Assembly (NCBI GenBank): GCA_914767715.1
Contig: OU612073.1
Location: forward strand, 25,110,001 to 25,174,000
Direction of reading: 5' to 3'
DNA: 64,000 nucleotides
DNA from: Membranipora membranacea
Lineage: Eukaryota > Bryozoa > Gymnolaemata > Cheilostomatida > Membraniporidae
Translations under genes and position numbers: made by a program
Part shown: piece by piece, positions 25,840 through 35,610 of the stretch
Numbering within the stretch: the stretch's first letter is position 1
How the letters are laid out: each line of letters starts with the position of its first letter
Notes under the pieces: generated by a model
Databases searched by the model: none
Told to the model about the DNA's origin: nothing
The model's input: the letters and a program-made list of their open reading frames with translations, nothing else

Positions 25840-28514
25840 ACTTTCCAAGATTTTGATATTTCCGTTTGTATGGGTGACAAGGCTATTTAGAACCATCTAG
25901 TCTTGAATAGGTTTGTATTGATTCTACTTTTTATACTGTAGATAGAGTGGAATCTACAACCAGTAGAATTTTTGGCAGGCCATGTATAAAAGATTAAATC
26001 TTTGCTAAACACTTTGCTAGCCAATCCTCTCTAACTATACCCTTACTAACCAAGAGTTAGTACTGATATTTTTACCTTACTGTACTCAATTTTGGACTTG
26101 TTTTTATTCACCCAGTTCTGTCACAGTATGTGATGTGGTAATTTAGGTAAAATTAGCTCCATGGGTATCTAGAGCTTCCTAAAAGTCCCTGACCCTACGG
26201 CCTACTTCTATACTAGAGTAATATCACTATGTCAGCAGTCTCCTATTTCTCTGACAAGTGTTTCATTTTTTTGTCATCAATGTTGTTGAGGGTTTCACTT
26301 TTTATGGCATGAAATCCTTAAAAAAATAATGAAGAGTATTATACGGAATTTGGATATTGTAGTTTGGTGCTATTCACCTGTACATGATATATGTTATTAT
26401 TCCGTTCATTTATTACTTTTACATGTAAATCGTCAAATCTCAAAGCAATAGCTATCCCTGATTTCATACACTTCACACTGATAAGTTACACAAATTACAA
26501 GGCTGTCATTGACAGGGATGTATTAATCTCAAATTTCTGAATGTTTGTAAGACTGAATACACAAATGATCAATAAAAGTACAGTGTATTCATACATAGTG
26601 TCTGACCCTGATATACATAGTGCTCTAAATCTGAGCAAGTGTAACTCTTTTGTTATTTTTTACATTGATAACAATCTTATCAGCTCAGAAAGGAAACGAT
26701 TTATCTGCAGCATTATTGACCAAGTAGGTATCCTGATCATTCGGATGTTTCATCACAAAATACTCGGACTTCTCAGCGGCGGACTGATCGTATCCTGATT
26801 ATGATTCCTTCCTCGTCTTTGCATCAGTTGATGTAATACTTTAGTCTCCTCAACATCAGTATCTACCAGCATTTTAGTACAGATACTTGGATGATCAACC
26901 CTGTAAACTCGCTGACAATTTGTAACCCGGTAAAGGTAGCCTGCCCAGGCTACGGTAAAGGGCTGAGATTGAAAACTATGATTGATACAAAACTGAGGGT
27001 CAAACCAGGCAGTAAATCTGCAGACTTTGGTAACAGATTAATAGGTAGTGATTCAGTTCAACGATATAAAAGTATGTCTGATCTCAGCTCCATTTGACCG
27101 TTCTAAAATCATTTAGAGATACAAAAACTTATCAATATTCGTGTAGCTATAAGCATAATATAACATGTATTCTGTATCTAGTGCGGTACTGATACGCTGA
27201 TACAAGGTGATCCTGTACGAGTATAGATCCAGTTTGATCCATTTTGCCAGCCTTGGAATTGCCCCCCCCCCTCTACAGAACTTTATCTAGTAAGAGTCTA
27301 TGCATGCATGTGTTTTTAGTTCAGCCTCTTTCAAACACAAACTTTCGAAAAGATTCTACACTCTCAGTTTTCTTGACCCATTTGGAAAATTTGTGAAAGA
27401 AATTGGTATGCTTGCATTTAGAATAATTGGTAGTTATATTATTCATTAAATGAACAAGAATGCAAATACATAACAGTACAAGAATTTAAGAAGTTATTAT
27501 TTTATTTGTCGTTGAACTTGGAGCTAGCAGAACGGCTACCCGCTAAGAATACAGCCGGCTAGGTGAGAAAGGTGAGAATGACATTATTTTATAGTAAAAT
27601 TGAGATAGGGGTGCATAAAACTGTTATTTCCGATGAATACGAAAAATGGAGTTCACTGATGGGTCAAATTATCAAAGGTTTTGATTGTATATTCCTTTGA
27701 AGCTCTGTGATGATGTCTGTACCAGAGAGATGACAGACAAATCCTCTATTGATCCTGAAGTCATAATCTGGGACATAATGCAGTGATCCTGGAGTTTTAT
27801 TCCCATTATATGTAAGAGGACAACTCCATAAACTGTTTAGTGCTTGCAATCATAATAAAAATTATACCGGTCGGAATAATAGGTGGAACGAAGATTGCTA
27901 TATAAACATAGTGAAGCTTAAAGGTATAACTTTTCTCCATTAACCTTTGTTATTGTCTTATTGCCACAGCAGCCTAACCACTACAAGATATGAATGTATT
28001 ATGAAAGCGTAATATTATCACTGATTCTTTGTAAGGTGTCGTTAATGTACTTCCTTCAATCATTTATGTGGAAATTCTGATGTTGATTGGTAAGGTACAG
28101 TTTATCATGGCGTGGATAAATATCTATAGTAGACATTATAATATATGAAAAATCTGTGAGACTGTCTTAGAGAAAAGTTAATTATACTAAGACAGCCAAA
28201 AGTCTTCACCGGTTAAAAATACCTCTCAAACGGGAGAGGAGGGTGTTTGAGAATTAGTGATAGACTCTTATGACCAGTTGGGAGGGTAGTAATTTATATA
28301 TAGATATAGTGGGCACTTGTATGTGCTCACTTAGTCAAGTACGGGTCAGTGTTATTAATTAATATGTATGTCTCTAGAGTAAGACTTCTCCTACACAGAA
28401 TGTGTATATATTTGTACAATAAGACTAATTCTCTCCCGCTAGTGTGTATGTATCAGATATAAATGTGTATCAGGGGTAGAGTAAGATTCCTCCCTGCTGG
28501 CTGATTGTATATGA
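25840..28514. other. Region with only fragmentary coding signals
   Basis: No complete gene. It contains the two-strand open stretch at 26763-27097 and a 61-codon minus frame at 27664-27849 that reads like protein (GSLHYVPDYDFRINRGFV) but lacks convincing splice sites. A C9 run lies near 27260. The minus-strand 3' UTR of the neighbouring cysteine-rich gene probably reaches into the right end. Confidence 0.4.
26763..26911 (-). other. Possible C-terminal exon of an unidentified minus-strand gene
   Basis: After a TTTACAG acceptor the minus strand stays open to tandem TGA codons and reads TKMLVDTDVEETKVLHQLMQ followed by a basic RRGRN and a Pro/Ser tail (SPPLRSPS). The same frame stays open upstream to about 27045. 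The plus strand is also open here (to a TGA at 27097), so only one of the two can be real. No family recognised. Confidence 0.3.
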
Positions 28515-30066
28515 TCAGGTATCTGGTATGATAGTCGTACTCGTAGTGGTCGGTGGTTTTGTTTTTGTTCTGCAGTTTCCTCCACTGTCACAGCTGTTAA
28601 ACATGTATCCACAGAACTGTCTGGTCACGTAGCCTGACTCCGTGAAATTACATATACACGTATTCTACAAAATCAAAATTGGCAATGTAGTTTCAAACGA
28701 TGTCCATTCAAGGTCAAGACAAAAACAATCTGCTGTACATCTCAAGCTTTGCTGTTTTAGTGGGAGGTGGATTTCCTCCTTTATCTAATTGATGATATTT
28801 TAATGCAAACAGACCCTTGGTTAAAAGTATGCGTGAAAAAAACCACATCACTCTACTTTGAAAACTTTTTAGCACGATGTTCAGGGCAAACAGTCTTGTC
28901 CTAATGAAAGGGGATTTTGATCACATCACTTTCTTTACCTATTGCACTGATTGAAACTGTAAGGGGGTCTCGGATTGGCTTACTTTGTATCTCAGCCCAT
29001 CGCCTGCTAGCCAGCCGTCTACATAGTAGCAAGGTTCTGTCCTGTTGAACCTCTCGGGGTAGTACTCTGCTGCTGCCGTCTCATTTAGACAGGCTCCCCG
29101 ATAATCACAATACACGGCAGATGAATCACAAAATATCTTCATTCCAGGGTTTTCGTCACACAGGCACACTCTCTGTCAATGAGAATGGGTAAATATCACT
29201 TATCAAATCAACAAGAACTTTAGCAAGAATCTCGACAAATACATAAGAAATAACATCAACTGGTATATAAACAAGAACATCAACAAATTCATCAACAAGA
29301 ACATTAATACAAACATTAGCAAGAACATCAACTTAATCAAATTCATCAATGATATAAACTAGAAATGTGTAATTGTGGTATAAACCACCAAGTAGTGAAA
29401 GAGATGATATGTAAAAAAAGAATCTGTCTTCACCGGGATTTGAACTCGGGCCTCTTGTGCAATAAATAGATATGTATTAATTGTGTAAAAACCGACAAGT
29501 AGTGAAAGAGATTATAAATATAAAAAAAAAGAATGTGTCTCCACGGGGATTCGAACTTGGGCCTCTGGCGTATCACAAGCATGATATAATTGTGGTATAT
29601 ATAAAAAATATTAGATTATTCACATCTTTGATTTTTTTTGTCACAACCGGGAATTGAACTTTGGCCAGTTGTGCTGTAATTTTTAATTAATTTCAAGCTT
29701 TCATGGCATAAATCCGACAAAAAAATATATATAGCACACCCTCATCTGGTTATACTACACATACATGGTAAAACACAGGACTGTGATTCAGCCGTTTTTT
29801 CTATTTTTTTCAAAAAAACTTTTTGATAAAGTGATATGAGGCACTGGATTGGGTTTTGTATACACATGCGTTTATCATGAACACAAAACTGAAGTTTTGT
29901 GGACAAGAACATCTTATAACCTACTGGTAATGTCTATGATGTATATAGTGTTTATACTTACAGAATGTTCAGAGTCGTCAGCCCACTTACACTTTGAGTC
30001 AGCCATGTATATAACTGCTATGCATATAACAGCTACCTTACACCAAATATCGGAAGTTACTTCCAT
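28515..30066 (-). CDS. Small secreted cysteine-rich protein B (two modules)
   Basis: Three exons in transcript order: 30066-29962, 29172-28984, 28664-28515. They total 444 nt (147 residues), and all introns are phase 0. The N-terminus (about 23 residues, core CKVAVICIAVIYM) looks like a signal peptide. After CKWADDSEHS comes module 1: VCLCDENPGMKIFC, then YCDYRGAC. A linker with an N-glycosylation sequon (NRT) leads to CYYVDGW, and module 2 starts TCICNFTES and continues to NSCDSGGNC. The Thr-rich tail (PPTTTSTT) may be O-glycosylated. Module pattern: Cys-x-Trp/Tyr, an intron, C-x-C, about 9-13 residues, C, about 6 residues, C-D, about 3-4 residues, C. The gene next door (31312-34079) has the same module and intron placement, so the two are tandem paralogues. 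I do not recognise the family. Confidence 0.8.
29370..29690. repeat. Three diverged repeats with tRNA-like B boxes
   Basis: Three units of about 110 bp lie in intron 1 of cysteine-rich gene B. Each holds a minus-strand T-arm/B-box-like motif: near 29430-29450 (GAGTTCAAATCCCGG), near 29543-29562 (AAGTTCGAATCCCCG), and near 29645-29665 (decayed, AAGTTCAATTCCCGG). The first two also share AGTAGTGAAAGAGAT upstream. No A box or full cloverleaf was found, so these are probably tRNA-derived SINE pieces, not tRNA genes. Confidence 0.55.
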
Positions 30067-30507
30067 TGCAACAACTTCAACGTAATTCTGTTCCAGTAGG
30101 GTAAAAAAGAACAAACAACTCAGGGTAGCACTCTGTTGCTAACTGTGCTTAGCTATAGCAAGTCGGCATCATTTATATGGGAGCCGCCTGAAGCTTCCTG
30201 TATACTTAAAATTCCTCTCTCTAGGTGACTGCCTCAGTCTGCACTATTAGAATAAGCGCAGCGAATAATCACGAGGACTAAATTATAAGAAACAGTCTAA
30301 TGTTCTAGTGCGTACCAATATAAACATAAACACACAATATATTCACAATACACTACAGTTCCTGATTGGGTTCTTAAAAGTTACATCAACTGTATGGAGT
30401 TAACCATTGATAACATGATGATATGATACCTGTACTCACTTTACCGTATTTGATGTGACACTCTTGATAATGGTTGATGGCTCGTGGCCACTTTGATCCT
30501 ACGTACT

Positions 30508-30720
30508 TTATTTACACTCTGAGAATGTTTGATAATTAAATTGAAAAGATCTCCTGTTGATTGCCTGTTTGGTGTTTTCCGTCATGATGACATTGCTTTT
30601 TTCTGTCCAATCAGTTAAAACAAAGCCAGCGCCATCCTCCCCTATACTCTCAGGTGACAGGTACAGGTCACAGATCTGACTACTTGTGATGTAAGACAAT
30701 AACTTCTCTTCGGCCTTGTA
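30508..30720 (-). other. Possible terminal exon between the cysteine-rich genes
   Basis: The minus strand is open from about 30777 to a TAA at 30508, and that TAA lies inside an AATAAA. It includes SQICDLYLSPESIGEDGAGF. A possible acceptor (AATTACAAG) at about 30719 would start a phase-0 exon, compatible with the phase-0 introns of the neighbouring cysteine-rich gene. It has none of the shared cysteine module. It could be an alternative 3' exon or chance. Confidence 0.25.
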
Positions 30721-31235
30721 ATTAACATAGCACAGCCAAATGGGCGAATGATTGAGAATAGGACCATCATCATATCAGATTTATTGTTGACATTTTTTAT
30801 TATGACCTACAGATTGACCTCCCTCAGATATCTCATGTATAATTGAGCAGCTATGAAGTAAACTGTTGACTTCTTATTGACAGTTGAGCCACCGATGAAT
30901 GTCTGGATAGGAATGCAGAGGAGGCCATGCAACTGTCAGGTGATGGTACTTAATATGGGCATGAGAGCATGAGAAACACCAAGTGCCTTTTGAGAAACAC
31001 GAAGAGCCTTCCAGGATTTCACAACCGTTACTCATGGATGTTGATACATTAATGACACTGTCAGAATCAGACAGGGCAGCGTGCAATCTCACAAATCAGT
31101 GTGAAAGTAAGAGAGCCTCACATTATCAATAAGCAAGAGTTTGAACTTTATTATATAATTGCTAAAGAAAACCTTTTGCCTTCGATAGAACAATATGAAG
31201 TGAACTTTTTATTCTAATAATGGAAGTACTCAGAC

Positions 31236-31241
31236 TTTATT
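31236..31241 (-). terminator. Candidate poly(A) signal of cysteine-rich gene A
   Basis: AATAAA on the minus strand, 71 nt past the TAG stop at 31312. Confidence 0.5.
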
Positions 31242-31311
31242 TGGAGGAAAAATAAACACACAGAGCAGTCCTTGAAGCACTTTTAGTTTCTGAGTCTCCG
31301 AGTCTCTGAGT

Positions 31312-34079
31312 CTATTTAGGTAAACATCCTGTCTCGTCACAGCCTGTTTTATCTGCTGTACAGAATAAGACCCAGGAGACATCGCCTTGTACACAATGGC
31401 ACTGTCCCTGTAATATATTACGGATATTCTGTTGGCAATGGCTCTTTTCTGTGGTTGAATCTTAAAATTTGGTTTTAAATGCTGCTGATATAGCTCATTT
31501 CAACATGCTAAACTGGCAGCACTTAGATAAATAAGAATGCTGATTTTGATCAAAAGCATGGTATGAATGTGGTACACTAAGCTCTCATGTCCAAACTTAG
31601 GTTATTTTTACTGTAACTGGTACATTCATCTCAAGATGAAGAACATCTCATACAGGTAAACTAAAAGAGACCACTGAGAATAGAAGTTGCTGACCTGCAA
31701 CAACTTACCCCATCGAGCCAAACACAGTTAATCGGTGTTGTGTTATCACTGCCACTGTTGACTGGACTGCTCTCGGGTTCACCAGCAGGAGTTGCTCCCT
31801 CTGTCACAGTAACTGACTCCTCCTCCATCAGCATATCCTCCTAACAAATACAAACGAAATCCCAGTGAAAGAGTGATTATTGTGTTCGTCACTAACCTGC
31901 GGAGGCACTACACAAACAAATGTCACAGCATGCTACCTCTGTCTTATACTAAGCTTTCCGCGGATAACGAGATAACGAGGATGAACATGTGACTAACCTG
32001 AATACACCCTCCATCACTGTCACACCCGATAGTACCATCCATACAGTGTAACTTCCACGACTCAGATCCTTTATGACAATGACACAACCTCTACAATAAG
32101 ATAATTATGTATATGAGTATTGACAATACAGTAAAAATACATATGAGTATATACAATATAGGAATAAAATATATGTGTTTATATACAATACGGTAATGGT
32201 ATATCTATATACAATGTATGGTATAACATATATAATATGGTGATAATGTATATGTGCATATGCAATACGGGAATAATATTTATATCTATAGATACAGAAC
32301 GTGTCATTTTATTTACTGGTGATCAAGTGGCCAAGTTCAGAAGCTGCTGTGATTAGTTATTTCATACTCGGGATTGTTTCCGATTGCAGCCACCCACAGT
32401 GAGAGGGATGTGATCCACGATTTGTTGTCAGAATATGCGTAATTATACAGTGATAGACATTGGCGTAACAGTGTAATAATAAATTATTTTTTATACCAAA
32501 GGTCACTTAGTGTTATCTTTAAACCAAACAGTTTTCGTTACTACTTTCTGGAACTAGAAACTGTGTGAGAGGTTATGTTATGTCTAAAATACTTTCAGCA
32601 AAAGTTTTTATGGTCTCACTGATACAATGCGTCAGGACTTCAGTGAACGCCTTCCTGTTTATGTGCAAAGATTATAAACAGTAGAGTTGAGATAATACTA
32701 CTTATAATACCTTGGAATCAAAGTATGAATTATTCCAACTGTTAGCACTTAGATAACCGAGATAACCGAGATAACCGAGATAACCGAGATAACCGAGATA
32801 ACCGAGATAACCGAGATAACCGAGATAACTAAGATAACCGAGATAACACTCACGTCTGCCTGAAGCCATTCACACTCTGTGGGGTTGTTATTTTCAGGTT
32901 GGGTTTGTTCTGCTCTATCTGCCGCTACAGTTGGTGCTCTGGGCAGACAACTCACATCATCACAGCCTGTGCTCCCAGACGGGCAGAATCTGGTAAAGGG
33001 TTTACCAGAATCCATCACGCACTCACATATTTTCTAAAGTAAAAAAAACCTAATAGATTTGGGAGCATAGTATTTACAGCTCAGACTTTCATACATTCCA
33101 AAATAAATTAGCAGATTTTTAACGTTAACGCGGCAAAACTCAATGATCCAAAAATTTAATGCTTCACTTATGCAACCTTGCTTGGAGAGACAAAATGGGA
33201 TGGCATTTGAAATATTGCTTATGTGTGAAAGTATGTATATATATGTATATGTATATATTCACAAATATATTTTAGAGGGTATTTACTGTCTCGTCAGCTA
33301 ACTTTGAAAGGAGTTATTAATAAGAAACAACATCAGTTGAAAAATCTATCCTTTGTCCGCGTACCCGCAAAGGGGACAATATTTCTAAGTCATCACTTCG
33401 GGTCTTGTAAGGCGGCTCTGCGGTACTCTGACTAATGGCGGTCTACCATGTGGAGATTAATTGGTATGATACAGTATTTTGTATGTAATAACCTGTAACA
33501 TGACTGATTGACGGCCTCCCAAAGGCCCTCAACTCAAGAGGTAAACTATTTCCATTACAGGCTAGACGTAAATAATGATTTACCCGTTGGTGTAAGTCAT
33601 GAGAACTTGGCGGTTATTGTCAGATTATATAACATTATGTATTGGAATGGATAGTGAGTACTGCAGTATTTGGTGCCTGGTAATGTGATATCTGTGTGAT
33701 ATTAGACCTCAATTAGAACATTAGGTTTCTTCTTTGCTGATAATGATCTCAGGGACATTAGACGGCTTCAATTAATTATTTCCCTTTAAATTTTATTTTC
33801 TTGTCGGCATCAGGTTGTTGGCTATCTTGCGAGGTTTCAAACTCAACACACCCAAGCGGTGCAGACAAAACAGTCACAACTTCAAAAGGAACTACTTCAA
33901 TACATCAATTCATAAACATAGCATCACAGACATGGCTGGTATATACTATATCATAATATGGAAAAAATTGAATTCTAAAAGCAAAGGAAATATCTCACCT
34001 TATCAGCATTCCATGTACAGGTTGAGCTTGCTGTGTAACCCACAAAAACAGCGAAAACAATCAATGTTTTTAATAACAT
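31312..34079 (-). CDS. Small secreted cysteine-rich protein A (three modules)
   Basis: Five exons in transcript order: 34079-33999, 33033-32854, 32090-31998, 31840-31709, 31407-31312. They total 582 nt (193 residues), and all introns are phase 0. Residues 1-20 form a clear signal peptide (LLKTLIVFAVFVGYTA). Three copies of the module follow: CTWNAD with ICECVMDSG and GCDDVSC; CEWLQAD with LCHCHKGSE and GCDSDGGC; CVWLDG with QCHCVQGDV and GCDETGC, ending LPK-stop. The linkers are acidic and rich in Glu, Thr and Pro. In each module an intron falls between the Cys-x-Trp part and the C-x-C part, so modules are symmetrical phase-0 units suited to exon duplication. The gene is a tandem paralogue of the one at 28515-30066. 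The function could be extracellular matrix, venom-like, defensive or protease-inhibitory; the sequence does not decide. An AATAAA lies 71 nt after the stop. Confidence 0.82.
32752..32847. repeat. 9-bp tandem array beside a splice donor
   Basis: About ten copies of gataaccga in intron 2 of cysteine-rich gene A, almost perfect except for one unit (ataactaag). On the transcribed strand the array begins within about 10 nt of the donor at 32853, so only the minimal donor consensus separates exon and repeat. Confidence 0.9.
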
Positions 34080-35610
34080 GACTTCATATGTTTCAGCAGC
34101 AGTTACTATAGAGAGGCTTGGACAAAGATTGAATAAAAAAAACTCACTGCTCACCATCTAGATAAGATAATCATGTAGGGGAGCACAAGATAGACTAATA
34201 GTCTGGCAGTGCTTGGCGCCAAGTTCCCAAAATGTCTGTGCTTGACCTAGAGCCATCATAACCAAGCTAAATACTTTTACTTCATATTCACCAGCATACA
34301 GAAGTGACACGATGTAGCACATTTCTGTGATCACCCATTATACTACACTAATGGCGTCTGCATGGTAGACAAAGAGGCTCGGGTAAGTAAACAGGATCTC
34401 CTTGTGCATTCTGACTTTCCCTCTGGTGATGTTTCACCCAAAGGGGTATGCTTACACATTTTAACAATGCAATTTTAACGTGGATTCCGCCGCAGGATGT
34501 TCAGGTTAGCAAACTAATATATGCTACCATTAATCTCATGAAACTCACAGGTAGTGTGAGAATAGTGGGGTCCCATTGACCCTTACTATACCATTCCGAT
34601 GTGTAAACTACACAAGCTAGAGGTAATTTATGATTACAGATCACAGCTTCGTTTCTAGCTTCTGTTTTGTTTCTTGATTATTAAATTGAGAAACACAGCA
34701 GGGTATTTACTGTTGCAAATAACAATATAATTTAAGTTGAGATGTGAGTTTATGTCTCTTTCGGATATCAGCAAAAAATATTCTTGAAAAATTGATGTAG
34801 CAATATATAGAAAGCAGAAAAATACAAAGGCAATTATTGAAAAAGAAAAATGGCCATGTGTATGTGGAAACTTGATTTTATAATTTGCCTTTTGCCTGGT
34901 TTACAAAATAAAAACCATGAGAATATAAAACATTCATATTTGGTCAATATAAACCAGGAGTTTATCTCACACAAAGAATTCGAGCGACAGTCAGCTAGAC
35001 AACTAGAAGTTGGGAAGGGGTGTGAAATTTCTGGTAGGGTCTATAATCACAAAAGTGTGGCTTGAGTTTGTCATGCACTACTATCTTTCACCTCTACTGA
35101 ATAGGGGTAAAACGGTCGTTGGGGCATTGAAGTGACAATAAATTATCGCTATCTTATTTTTTAACCAGGCATAAGATAATGTTGTTTATTACTGTTCAAA
35201 CCTTTGAGCCCGTTGTTTTCAACCTGACCAGATAAAATTTTAACAAAATTTGCGGATGCACTACAGAAAAAAGCATAAACAATTTCTTTCAGTGCATTTC
35301 CAACCATATGGTATAAAAGAGCATTTTAAAGGAGCGATTGTGAGAAGCAAGTTACACAAGTGGGATCTGGGGGTTCAACAATATCAACATGGGTAAACAT
35401 TAAATGAGGTTTTGTTCAATATGTTTAATTGGTTCGAGTATTATAGTTTGGATGCCACAGTCGGGATTTAAAGGCCTTCCACACACGATTACTGACATGC
35501 TCTGACTATAATACTACCGATATGTTAGCTGTCACTAGTGTGGTGGAGATGCTGTGGTGTGGTGTAGTGGTGATGGGTGGTGAGGTGGAGGTGAGGTGGT
35601 GGTGGTGTCA
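34080..35610. other. Intergenic between cysteine-rich gene A and SLC12A9
   Basis: Probable promoter of the cysteine-rich gene (left end) and 3' UTR of SLC12A9 (right end). A minus-strand AATAAA at 35185-35190 could end the SLC12A9 transcript, 421 nt past its stop. A GTGGTGG-rich stretch lies at about 35540-35605, immediately after that stop. A 71-codon plus frame at 34850-35065 has no support. Confidence 0.45.

Noticed and set aside
29427-29570. tRNA genes
   Set aside because: Only T-arm/B-box-like halves are present; no acceptor stem, D-arm or anticodon arm can be folded.
30874-31092. Cys- and His-containing minus-strand frame (72 codons)
   Set aside because: It lacks the module pattern of the neighbouring cysteine-rich genes and has no suitable splice sites.
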